Of a DNA stretch of 64,000 nucleotides, positions 26,064 to 33,634 are shown piece after piece. The DNA is from a virus. A program made the translations under genes and the position numbers. Every line of letters begins with the position of its first letter. The first letter of the stretch is position 1. The stretch spans positions 27,711-91,710 of IMG/VR virus record IMGVR_UViG_3300036766_000686; one strand, 5' to 3'. A model generated the notes under the pieces. That model was given only the letters and a program-made list of their open reading frames with translations. It was not told where the DNA came from and ran no database searches.

Positions 26064-26393
26064 CTAATCGAGCGGACAAGGTGGGAGTTGTGGAAGGGAA
26101 GGTAAAGCAGGGAAAGGGGGGATAAGAGGGGGGACAGGCGGGAAGGGGATACCTGGAATCGGAGGTAGGGGGATAGCAACTTCAAACGAAGGCAATTGTG
26201 GAAGGGAAGGTAAAGCAGGGAACGCAGGAAGGGGGATAGGCGGGAAGGGGATATCTGGAATCGGCGGTAGGGGGATAGCAACTTCAAACGAAGGCAATTG
26301 TGGAAGGGAAGGTAAAGCAGGGAAAGGGGGGATAAGAGGGGGGACAGGCGGGAAAGGGATACCTGGAATCGGCGGTAGGATACATTTCGACAC
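26064..26393 (-). CDS. Proline-rich repeat protein next to the spike
   Basis: 109 residues made almost entirely of I-P-P-F/L-P-x-x-P units. Two long copies and one shorter copy of a block ending P-A-L-P-S-L-P-Q-L-P-S-F-E-V-A-I-P can be seen, followed by P-P-C-P-L-D. The composition is extreme: mostly Pro, Ile, Leu, Phe and Ala. It sits between the baseplate spike gene and the gp25-like gene. A rigid polyproline rod attached to the spike or baseplate is a reasonable guess. The alternative frame over the same bases gives Arg/Ser/Leu repeats and is rejected. Confidence 0.65.
   Translation of the reverse strand: MSKCILPPIPGIPFPPVPPLIPPFPALPSLPQLPSFEVAIPLPPIPDIPFPPIPLPAFPALPSLPQLPSFEVAIPLPPIPGIPFPPVPPLIPPFPALPSLPQLPPCPLD
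26090..26383 (-). repeat. Tandem DNA repeats encoding the proline-rich protein
   Basis: Nearly three copies of a block of about 102-111 bp, each beginning GAAGGGAAGGTAAAGCAGGG on the plus strand; the middle copy lacks a 9-base segment. The block boundaries recur near 26091, 26201 and 26303. High identity between copies suggests recent expansion or gene conversion. Confidence 0.85.
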
Positions 26394-26396
26394 ATA

Positions 26397-27221
26397 CTAC
26401 CTCACCATAAGCACTTTTGCCTTTACGACGTCAAAGGCCAGAGGCGGTACTTCAAGAGGAGGACCACTTGGGCCGGTGCCGGTCGGGTGCGTGTGCGCTC
26501 GGAAGATTGTCAAAAACTGATTGGCAAGGACGGCGGGTTCGAGCAACGCCAGCGGGCTCCCGTCGCCTCCTACGTTCACCGTGGGCGCCTGTATCTGAAT
26601 GTACCCACCCTTTGCGCTAAGTTCGATAAACCCACCTTTCTTGTCCACGAGCTTGATCCCATCCGTGTTTGTCGCAAGCAGGTTCCCAAATTCGTCAATC
26701 ACCGCAAGTTCCCCGCTTGCCGCGTTGAGATAAATCAACGATCCGTTTTTGTTGGCGACAACGACCGACCCGTCCTCGTCAATTGAAAATATCGCATAGT
26801 GCCCCGCTCCATCGTGCCACGCGAGATTGATCTTTCGCGCTCCCTCCGTATCGTCAAAGCACAACACATGCCCGCCCGGAGTGCAAAACCCACGCCTCTT
26901 GCCGTAGTTCGTCTGGAACATTTCATTGGGCGTGACGGTGGGAGAAAAGAACCTGTCCCCGCACCAGCGAACGTTGGGAGTGGAGAGAAACGATTGTCCC
27001 CGAACCTCGTCCGTCGAGCTTCCCGCATCCACTTCGATTTCTACTTGCTCTCCTACGTCCGGCACCAACACAAAACCCCACGTCAACTTGGGCTCGACCC
27101 ACTGATTATAAACGACCTTCTCGCTTCCCAACAAAGCCCCACACTTGACCTTAATGCGGAATCGGTTTTCGGGGTCGCTCGTATCTGCGACAACGGCAAT
27201 ATGGCGCTCGGTTCTTATCAT
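26397..27221 (-). CDS. Baseplate spike protein (gp5/gpV/VgrG-like OB and beta-helix)
   Basis: 274 residues. The N-terminal OB-like domain starts with R-F-R-I-K-V-K-C-G and has W-G-F-V-L-V-P-D-V-G-E-Q-V, the usual phage_base_V pattern. A repetitive D-E-D-G-S / N-K-N-G-S / D-E-F-G-N / D-K-K-G-G region forms a triple-stranded beta-helix candidate, ending with T-H-P-T-G-T-G-P-S-G-P-P, as in many spike proteins. It forms the tail tip that pierces the outer membrane. It overlaps the hub gene by four bases (ATGA). Confidence 0.85.
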   Translation of the reverse strand: MIRTERHIAVVADTSDPENRFRIKVKCGALLGSEKVVYNQWVEPKLTWGFVLVPDVGEQVEIEVDAGSSTDEVRGQSFLSTPNVRWCGDRFFSPTVTPNEMFQTNYGKRRGFCTPGGHVLCFDDTEGARKINLAWHDGAGHYAIFSIDEDGSVVVANKNGSLIYLNAASGELAVIDEFGNLLATNTDGIKLVDKKGGFIELSAKGGYIQIQAPTVNVGGDGSPLALLEPAVLANQFLTIFRAHTHPTGTGPSGPPLEVPPLAFDVVKAKVLMVR

Positions 27222-28366
27222 GCGAGAATCTTCCTTGCTGTAAAATCACAAGTGTACCCGCTATCCCTGTCGAACTTGTGAGCCACACGAGAGAAATAAT
27301 AGTCCCCAGTTAAAGACATACTCGGCAAGGTGAGAGAGTGGGTTTGCCTTGCGCGTAAGTCCTCGATTCCGATCACCGACCCACGCCCCATCACAAAATT
27401 TTCCCGCTTGCGCTTGAACCATTCCTGCGCCCACACCTTCATGTCCACGGCGCTCGAAAACTTTTTATCCGTGATAACGTCCACAGCGTAATCCCCAAAC
27501 ATCAACCTTACCACCGCCCCTGCCGTCGTGTGTGTTTCGTCAACGACTTTGGAAGGGTCGCCTTGGTACTTGACGTCTGGAGCGTTCGCTAGATCGTCGA
27601 ACTCCTCCACGTAAAGTTCATCGGTTAGAGGGTTGCGGGACTGGACTTGCAACCGAGTGACCGCGCCGGTTAGCGCAAGCTCGGGCCGGAACTCTAACAA
27701 CGAACACGATCCCACCGCGTGTTCGAAAGTATATTTTTTGTCCTGTATCATCCCGCTTCGGTTGTCGGGATTTACAAAGTATAGACACCATCCAAGCACC
27801 TCGTTGTAATCGACCCAGAATAAATACCCCACCAAGTTCGCCAACCCTTTTACGAATTCGAAATCGGACATGTCCGACTTTTGAGGAGAGGTATTGCGGT
27901 TGGGCGTTGGGTCCACAAACGCCTTGAAGTTATAAGGAGCGCAAGCCGCAATCCGTTCAATGGCTTGGTCGATCTGGAATACCTCGAACTGAGTTATTGA
28001 TTCCTCTTGAGGACGAGCGTCCTTCGGCTTGTTTTGGGTCATTAGAATATCCTTTGTATACCCCTTGATGGTGATTGTCGGCATCCCATCTTGGACAAAG
28101 GATAGTTCGGGTTTGCAGATTATTACCCGCCCGATAAAAGACAACTGTGTGCCGTAACCGCACCAAATATCTAGTTCGTTTCCCGGCTGCCATAGCGGGG
28201 AATCGCATAGGATATAATCTGGGTTGGCAAGCGTCACGCGAGCCTCGTCCACTACCCCGTCCGCACTCTCGTACTCGACGGACTGAACCAAGTCGGAAAT
28301 CCCCGTTCCGAGTTTGTTGCCCGCAACTGCTACTTCGAAATTCGGGGCGAGGTCATCGTTGCTCAT
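27218..28366 (-). CDS. Baseplate hub protein, late control D/gp27-like
   Basis: 382 residues with the GPD pattern: I-S-D-L-V-Q-S-V-E-Y-E near the N-terminus, then N-P-D/D-I-W-C-G-Y-G, I-T-I-K-G-Y-T-K-D-I-L, M-S-D-F-E-F-V-K-G-L-A-N-L-V-G-Y in the middle, and W-A-Q-E-W-F-K-R-K near the end. Hub proteins of this type form a trimer that links tube and spike. It overlaps both neighbours by four bases, so hub, spike and LysM-type protein are co-translated. Confidence 0.85.
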   Translation of the reverse strand: MSNDDLAPNFEVAVAGNKLGTGISDLVQSVEYESADGVVDEARVTLANPDYILCDSPLWQPGNELDIWCGYGTQLSFIGRVIICKPELSFVQDGMPTITIKGYTKDILMTQNKPKDARPQEESITQFEVFQIDQAIERIAACAPYNFKAFVDPTPNRNTSPQKSDMSDFEFVKGLANLVGYLFWVDYNEVLGWCLYFVNPDNRSGMIQDKKYTFEHAVGSCSLLEFRPELALTGAVTRLQVQSRNPLTDELYVEEFDDLANAPDVKYQGDPSKVVDETHTTAGAVVRLMFGDYAVDVITDKKFSSAVDMKVWAQEWFKRKRENFVMGRGSVIGIEDLRARQTHSLTLPSMSLTGDYYFSRVAHKFDRDSGYTCDFTARKILA

Positions 28367-29208
28367 CCGTACCTCACGATCGAGGACGAATAGGACAAGC
28401 TGTTACGGTCAACGACGTCTTGCCTCAAAGTTTTTTGGTCAGAGGTTTTCGTTGAGGTGACTCCCTGAAAAATCAACGAACGAGGCTTGACCGCAGTAGT
28501 GCGCAAGGATTCCACGGAGTGTAACGTCACCACCTCTCCCTCGCTCAATAGCAACTTGTCGGGGTGTTGCTTGCGAACGAGGTCGCCAAGCATCGGGTTC
28601 CCATATTCGAAATAGGCTAAATACTCGAAATAGTCTCCTTGCTTTGCGCGATGGTAACGAGTCTGAGGCAAGGGCTCGGATTTCAGTTCGAACTTGGTAT
28701 AAGCGCGAAGGGTGATCGTAGAGTTCCACCCGCGGATCCCACCCGCTCTTTCCTTCGGCGGATCGTAATACTGAACATCCCCGAGGGACATTACCGCCGA
28801 TCGCATTGACACCTCTCCGTCACCGAGCGTAAAAGCGACAAGAGGCGGGCGTAAAAGTTTAGGATCGCGCTTCGACCAGTTTTTCAAAACCTTTAGAATT
28901 TTAGCAGGCGTTTCGTCCTTGTCGTCCGTAGCGAAAAAATAGGCATTGAAAGTAAGTTGGTCCCCGCTCCCGTGAACGTATTGCAGAATAGGCTCCCCGC
29001 GATTAAGCGAAGTATGCTCCGCGTAGACCGACACGCCGGGCTGTTCCTTGAGGTCCGAAGGACCAAACTGCCCCTTGACCTTTTCTTTCGTGTCGAGATT
29101 AGATAGTTCCCAGCGGTGAATACGCTTTGTAAAAAGCGAGGAGAGCAAAGGACCGAAAGCGCCAGCCGCAACCCTTGCAACGTTTCCCGCTATACCTTCG
29201 CCTGCCAT
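28363..29208 (-). CDS. Baseplate/tail-tube initiator-like protein (gp53/XkdP-like)
   Basis: 281 residues. A small alanine/glycine-rich N-terminus is followed by a beta-rich domain (W-E-L-S-N-L-D) and a C-terminal region with L-A-Y-F-E-Y-G-N-P-M-L-G-D-L-V-R, which resembles a LysM-type end domain of XkdP and T4 gp53 proteins. These proteins link tube, hub and wedge. Located between tape measure and hub as in PBSX and P2-like tails. Confidence 0.7.
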   Translation of the reverse strand: MAGEGIAGNVARVAAGAFGPLLSSLFTKRIHRWELSNLDTKEKVKGQFGPSDLKEQPGVSVYAEHTSLNRGEPILQYVHGSGDQLTFNAYFFATDDKDETPAKILKVLKNWSKRDPKLLRPPLVAFTLGDGEVSMRSAVMSLGDVQYYDPPKERAGGIRGWNSTITLRAYTKFELKSEPLPQTRYHRAKQGDYFEYLAYFEYGNPMLGDLVRKQHPDKLLLSEGEVVTLHSVESLRTTAVKPRSLIFQGVTSTKTSDQKTLRQDVVDRNSLSYSSSIVRYG

Positions 29209-29216
29209 CGTGTCAC

Positions 29217-31535
29217 CTATGAGAAATTAACCCACGCCGTTACCCCATGCTCGACCGCGAGCCGACGTTGCCACGGGGTCGTCTCAAATCCGGATCTGAC
29301 CTTGATTTCTTCCTGATGCTTGGCATTGGCTCGCGCTACTTCACGCCCGTCCACGTTGACGTTGGTGGGTTTACCTGCGGCTTTATTCGCCGCATTTGCC
29401 GCCGCTTCCGCTGATTTCGCCGCAGCCGCAGAGGACCGAGAGCTATCCGCTGTAAGCGCGCCTAACTCTTTCAACGTTTCCAAGAAATTTTCCCCGGCCT
29501 TGGTCTCCTTTTCTGAAACAACCGCTCCGCGTGCCGCAACCTGCTCTGCGAGCCCGCGAGCCCCCGGAGCCTTGGCTATCGGCGCTTTGTTTTCAAGCAT
29601 CCCCGGGAGAAACCCCTTGGACATTGAACGGACAAGAGCGGGAACCATTGCTCCTTTGCCCGCCATATCGAATAGCGCGATTACCCCTGCCATGAATAAT
29701 CGAATAGGGGCTGTAATAACGTCCGAGATCGTTGCGAATATCCACTTCAAACCAGTAGCGAGCATACCGAACGCGTCAAGGATAGACTTTGCTGCCATGA
29801 TCCCATAGGTGCCTAACTCAATAACCCCAGTGACCAAAGTTGAAATCATCGCCCCAATGAACATTCCAACATTTTTCCAAGTCTCTGTGGACTCTTCCGC
29901 CGATCCCCCGAACGCGGCAGACAACGCGGCTCCGCAAGCGACAATGGTATTAAGGATATCATCGAACACGTACCCCACAACCGCCCCGAGCCCTTCGAAT
30001 ACCGCCCACAGTTGATCCTTGAAAATGAGCACCACAGCAACCAGCGCCCACATAGGCCAGGTCATTCCCGCAATCACTGCGCCTATCCCTGAGATTATTG
30101 TCCAGAGCCCGGTGAATAGACCGAATAAACCCGATACCAAAAATCCCACCACTCCGAGTGACACGATCACAGGAAGAAGTGCGGCAGCGGCAAGCCCGAT
30201 TACCACCCCGAACTTCACTATATTTCCAATCGCGTCGGAGCCGAAAGTTTCCACAATCCAAGACTTCGCGCGGGACATAGATTCTATAAACCCGAGAACC
30301 ATGCCACGCACCGTTTCGAAAGCCCCAGAAATTCCTATCGCCACAGCCTGTGAGGTCTCGTTTAGCTCACCGAAATCCCCCGACTTGACGGCCATCATTA
30401 TCTTTACCATTTCCGCGGCTACGCCCCCCAGCGGTTCGGCAATTTTCATTAAGTTTTCCCCCAACACCTGTCCAAATAAAATTTCAATGCCCTCCTTCTG
30501 CGCCACAAGCTGTCTCATCTTAAAAGCCATCGTCCCCGCCATTTTCATAAACGCTTCCTCAGCCGCTCCAGACCGTTCCTTCATCCCCTCCAACATGTAA
30601 TTGAACATCTCACCACTATTTGTAGTAATTGCCATGATTGCTCGCAAGGCGCGAGTGGAGCCGAATAATGCCGCAGAGGCCGCCTCGTTCCCGTACACCT
30701 TCGGGATTATCTCGCCCAAAAAACCCGCGAGCCCTTTCGACTTCAAAGCGGTCACAGAAAAATCCACCCCTAGTTTCTTCGCCGTATCGCTGGCTTCCTT
30801 TGTCGGGTTAAGCACGTTGGACAAGGCGGCGTTAAGTCCCGTTGTTGCCATCGTGGTGTCAACGCCTTGCATAGTGCAAGTGGCCAAACCCGCCGCCAGT
30901 TGCTCGAACGGGACCCTTAGTTGCGAAGCTACCGGGATGACCTTGCCCAGATTCGAGGCCAATTCGGGCATCGTGGTCTTGCCTAGTTTAACCGCTGTAA
31001 ACATTACGTCATTGGCGTCGGCAGCGGTAAGGTTCATCCCTTTATAGGCGTTGAGCGCAGTGGTCAACACGTCAACCGCCGAAAAGGTATCCGTGAGCCC
31101 TGCGACCGCCAGTTTATTCGCGTTAATCAAAAGCCCAACCGCCGAGCTTGCCGTAATGTTTCCCGCCGATATCGCTTGGTATAACCCCTTGGCCTGCTCA
31201 GCGGCAGTGGTTCCGAAAGCCTCTGAGAGCTTTAACGCGGACGTCTCTATGGTCTTAATTGAAAACGCGGTGGGATCTGCGATGGTGCGTACCTCCGTTA
31301 CTGCGGTCTCGAACCCTCGCGCCGCTTCCATCGAGCGATACATGCCGTAAGTGAGCGGAGCGGCAGCTACGGACAATTTCATCAATGATCCGCCCACCGT
31401 GCCGATCCCTCGCGAAATCCTTTCTGCCCCGCCCCGCATTGACTCCATAGCCGCTTGCGTCCGAGCCATTGATTCCAACGCTTGTCGAGAATCGAATTGG
31501 AAAATAGCTTTAAGAAAAAATGATTCCGTCGCCAT
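29217..31535 (-). CDS. Tape measure protein (TP901 family)
   Basis: 772 residues. The N-terminal 330 residues match the TP901 core with helical repeats such as S-A-V-G-L-L-I-N-A-N-K-L-A, A-L-N-A-Y-K-G-M, and V-I-P-V-A-S-Q-L-R-V-P-F-E-Q-L-A-A. The middle (about 435-530) has several hydrophobic membrane-like segments (A-A-A-L-L-P-V-I-V-S-L, P-M-W-A-L-V-A-V-V-L-I-F), and the C-terminus is alanine-rich and coiled. It sets tail length and may help DNA pass the inner membrane. It follows the frameshifted chaperone genes as expected. Confidence 0.92.
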   Translation of the reverse strand: MATESFFLKAIFQFDSRQALESMARTQAAMESMRGGAERISRGIGTVGGSLMKLSVAAAPLTYGMYRSMEAARGFETAVTEVRTIADPTAFSIKTIETSALKLSEAFGTTAAEQAKGLYQAISAGNITASSAVGLLINANKLAVAGLTDTFSAVDVLTTALNAYKGMNLTAADANDVMFTAVKLGKTTMPELASNLGKVIPVASQLRVPFEQLAAGLATCTMQGVDTTMATTGLNAALSNVLNPTKEASDTAKKLGVDFSVTALKSKGLAGFLGEIIPKVYGNEAASAALFGSTRALRAIMAITTNSGEMFNYMLEGMKERSGAAEEAFMKMAGTMAFKMRQLVAQKEGIEILFGQVLGENLMKIAEPLGGVAAEMVKIMMAVKSGDFGELNETSQAVAIGISGAFETVRGMVLGFIESMSRAKSWIVETFGSDAIGNIVKFGVVIGLAAAALLPVIVSLGVVGFLVSGLFGLFTGLWTIISGIGAVIAGMTWPMWALVAVVLIFKDQLWAVFEGLGAVVGYVFDDILNTIVACGAALSAAFGGSAEESTETWKNVGMFIGAMISTLVTGVIELGTYGIMAAKSILDAFGMLATGLKWIFATISDVITAPIRLFMAGVIALFDMAGKGAMVPALVRSMSKGFLPGMLENKAPIAKAPGARGLAEQVAARGAVVSEKETKAGENFLETLKELGALTADSSRSSAAAAKSAEAAANAANKAAGKPTNVNVDGREVARANAKHQEEIKVRSGFETTPWQRRLAVEHGVTAWVNFS

Positions 31536-31768
31536 CAGCGGAGCCTTCCTCGATTAGATTTTTTAAGAAGCGGCGCCCACTTACCTTCTTCCTTTTGCAA
31601 AGTTTGGTTGAGTCTCGACAAATACTCCTGACGCTCCTCTCGTGTCATTTCCAAAGCGTCTCCCCATGTCACTCCGTTCCCGTAATAGGTGATTGAAAAT
31701 AATTCATCATAAATTGCCTTTACGTCCGAGACGGGGAAGAAACTGCGAAAAAACTTTGATAGTTCCAA
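31535..31768 (-). CDS. Tail assembly chaperone, frameshifted second part
   Basis: A 77-codon frame in the -1 register of the preceding gene, overlapping its end by 49 bases and ending at the tape measure start. Its sequence is charged and helical (D-A-L-E-M-T-R-E-E-R-Q-E-Y). In the overlap, T-TTT-TTC lies in exactly the phase that lets ribosomes move from the upstream frame to this one, giving a fusion of about 349 residues. Known tail chaperones (lambda G/GT type) use the same device. It could also be translated alone from the TTG at 31768. Confidence 0.7.
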   Translation of the reverse strand: MELSKFFRSFFPVSDVKAIYDELFSITYYGNGVTWGDALEMTREERQEYLSRLNQTLQKEEGKWAPLLKKSNRGRLR

Positions 31769-32583
31769 TCAACTGTTCGCAGTACCAACGCCCTACACTG
31801 AGGTGTAGGACACTTGGCTTCAATGCGCATATCGGGACCGATCAAGTGTTGATCAAATTGTCCTACTATGCCCTCAAGGTCCCGCTTGGAAAGTTCGTCA
31901 ATTTCGTTATCCGCAAGAGGTATCTCCCCGAGTTCCGCCGCGCCCCGTATCGCTCCGCATATCACCGCAAGCTTCCCCGATTCGAAATCCCAACGGCTCT
32001 CAGGGCGAGAAGTCTCCGCACGATGCCACGCCGGTTGACACAGCCACAACGTTTCCACCCGCTTTCCTCGAATCTCCATAGGGTTGATCAACTTATACTC
32101 CCAGTAGGAGTCCTCAAGTTTGTCCACTACTGAAATCGTGAGCGACCCCAAGTCCCCAACCCAATCAAAACTTCTTCCGCAGACTGGGCAATCCAAGGTC
32201 ATCGGAAGTTCCGCTCCGATAGCCGAATAGCGAAGCCAGCAGTAGGCATGGAACACGTCACCCGCCGCCATTTGACTTACCACGAGCCTCCGCTCCTTGT
32301 CGGACATGCGGGTAAAGTCATGCGGGCCGATACGGGTACACATTGTAGCGAGGACATGGCCCACATATTCTGCCATGTTCGCCGTTTTCAAGTTCTCCCT
32401 CAGCCTGCCCAACTCCCGCTCTTGTTTCGCTTTCCACTCTCGAACCTCAAGCGACTTGTTGAGCGCTCCCCCCGGCTCCACGATTCCTAACGCAAGCAAC
32501 GGTCCCCGCTCAGCAAGGGAGACAACTGTTTTATTTCTGAGCCCTTCCGAAGGCTCTTTTTTCTTAGCTACGAACTCCTTCAC
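31720..32583 (-). CDS. Tail assembly chaperone-like protein with zinc ribbon, upstream frame
   Basis: 287 residues from a GTG at 32583 with GGAGGTG 4 bases upstream. The middle has a C-P-V-C-G pair and the end a C-P-T-P-Q-C pair, a split zinc ribbon; the rest is helical. Proteins with this ribbon occur between tube and tape measure in many contractile tails and have been linked to gp26-like hub assembly. Position plus the in-phase slippery site near its 3' end support a G/GT-type tail chaperone. The exact family remains open. Confidence 0.65.
   Translation of the reverse strand: MKEFVAKKKEPSEGLRNKTVVSLAERGPLLALGIVEPGGALNKSLEVREWKAKQERELGRLRENLKTANMAEYVGHVLATMCTRIGPHDFTRMSDKERRLVVSQMAAGDVFHAYCWLRYSAIGAELPMTLDCPVCGRSFDWVGDLGSLTISVVDKLEDSYWEYKLINPMEIRGKRVETLWLCQPAWHRAETSRPESRWDFESGKLAVICGAIRGAAELGEIPLADNEIDELSKRDLEGIVGQFDQHLIGPDMRIEAKCPTPQCRALVLRTVDWNYQSFFAVSSPSRT
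31747..31753 (-). promoter_or_regulatory. Programmed -1 frameshift heptamer TTTTTTC
   Basis: Minus-strand bases read AGT-TTT-TTC in the upstream frame, an X-XXY-YYZ heptamer (T-TTT-TTC). A one-base slip back gives TTT-TTT-CGC, the register of the downstream chaperone frame. No strong downstream hairpin was found by eye. Confidence 0.68.
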
Positions 32584-32622
32584 AGCGCACCTCCAATCGG
32601 CTCACACGTCGAGCCTTGAGAA

Positions 32623-32639
32623 GCCCCGCTGGTTGGGGC
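32623..32639 (-). terminator. Hairpin between tail tube and chaperone genes
   Basis: GCCCC-AACCAGC-GGGGC forms a 5-bp GC-only stem with a 7-base loop in the 71-base gap after the tail tube stop. It is followed by TTCTC rather than a clear U-run, so it may be a weak terminator or attenuator that keeps tube expression above that of the chaperone. Confidence 0.4.
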
Positions 32640-32654
32640 AATTAGTTACTCGGT

Positions 32655-33095
32655 TTAGACGGGAGTGACCTCGTCCGCTTGAAACTTGTAGGTCAACTCG
32701 GCCATTTCGCCTTCGTTTTTCATGTCCCCTCCGGGGATAGTGCGACCCGAAATCCAGAGATTGAGCAACGAAAATGTCCTGACCCCGCCGTCCCCTCGGT
32801 AGAAAATCATCGTTGCCGCTTTTTTGTACCCCGGTTGCACAGGGTCCTGACCTTGCTTGTACCAGAGTTCCATTGCGGCAATTTCAACGTCGTGGTGCAT
32901 CGGGAGTTTTCCCGAGAAGTTGACCGGCTTGGTCTGTCCCCCGCTCCTCACGGTGCGGTCGGGAAGGGTAACGGCTTCTAGTTCTTCTTCGATATCGTCG
33001 AAGGAGATCAGGGTGATCTTGGGCATTCCCAAAACCAAGAGGTCGAACTTGTTAAGCGGAATGTGATTTTCTTTTATGAGCCCTTTAATGGTCAT
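32655..33095 (-). CDS. Tail tube protein
   Basis: 146 residues, a usual size for contractile-tail tube subunits. Beta-rich, starting M-T-I-K-G-L-I-K-E-N and ending with an antiparallel pattern (A-E-L-T-Y-K-F-Q-A-D-E-V). It lies a short distance downstream of the sheath gene and upstream of the chaperones and tape measure, the standard order sheath-tube-chaperone-tape. Tube identity is inferred from size, fold pattern and position. Confidence 0.7.
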   Translation of the reverse strand: MTIKGLIKENHIPLNKFDLLVLGMPKITLISFDDIEEELEAVTLPDRTVRSGGQTKPVNFSGKLPMHHDVEIAAMELWYKQGQDPVQPGYKKAATMIFYRGDGGVRTFSLLNLWISGRTIPGGDMKNEGEMAELTYKFQADEVTPV

Positions 33096-33148
33096 TGAGA
33101 TTCCTCCTTACGGCCAGTGCTTCCTAAAAGCCTGTTGCCTTACTCGAT

Positions 33149-33601
33149 TTATCGCACCGCAAGCGTGGCGGTCTGCCTGGTCCGCGCCGACACTGTAACG
33201 TTGGCCGCACCTGTCGCCACCGCCGAAAGCGCAATAGTCACCACATCGTTTTCGGCCAGTGCGTCCGTCAATGCCGTTTCCGCCACCGTGCCGTCGGCAT
33301 CGTCGTGGGCAACGCTGACCGAGCCCTTTTCCACGCCATTGACGTAAACCTTCGCCGTCGTTGTACCAGCCGTTCCGCAGATGCCGACGGCCATGCGCAG
33401 GTCGGTCAACACGCCCGCCTGCTCAACAACGGCGCCCACGAGCGTTACTGCAGTAGGCGAAGCCACGAAAGCGGTAATCAACTCGCGTACCGCGTTGATT
33501 GCATTTACGATCGCCACGAGGACGTCGTAAAGCGTGTCCTTGCCCGCCATCTTGTCGAGCCCGCCGCCCGCCTCGCCCATATACTGTTCCAAATATTTCA
33601 T
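33149..33601 (-). CDS. Virion-region protein of unknown function between sheath and tube
   Basis: 150 residues. A helical N-terminus (L-Y-D-V-L-V-A-I-V-N-A-I-N) is followed by an Ala/Val/Thr-rich beta domain (A-K-V-Y-V-N-G-V-E-K-G-S-V-S-V) like an immunoglobulin-type decoration domain. No motif is diagnostic. Its place between sheath and tube suggests a tail or decoration protein. Confidence 0.55.
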   Translation of the reverse strand: MKYLEQYMGEAGGGLDKMAGKDTLYDVLVAIVNAINAVRELITAFVASPTAVTLVGAVVEQAGVLTDLRMAVGICGTAGTTTAKVYVNGVEKGSVSVAHDDADGTVAETALTDALAENDVVTIALSAVATGAANVTVSARTRQTATLAVR

Positions 33602-33634
33602 TTCCTTTTCCTCCTATACGAGTGACCCGCGCGA

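Noticed and set aside
26060-26395. Alternative 111-residue Arg/Ser/Leu-rich repeat protein over the proline-rich gene
   Set aside because: The repeat is symmetric enough to keep several frames open; the frame with the I-P-P repeats looks more like a structural protein, and only one can be chosen on composition.
30019-31350. Long plus-strand frames opposite the tape measure and other genes
   Set aside because: They are antisense shadows of alanine-rich minus-strand genes, without SD sites or recognisable domains.
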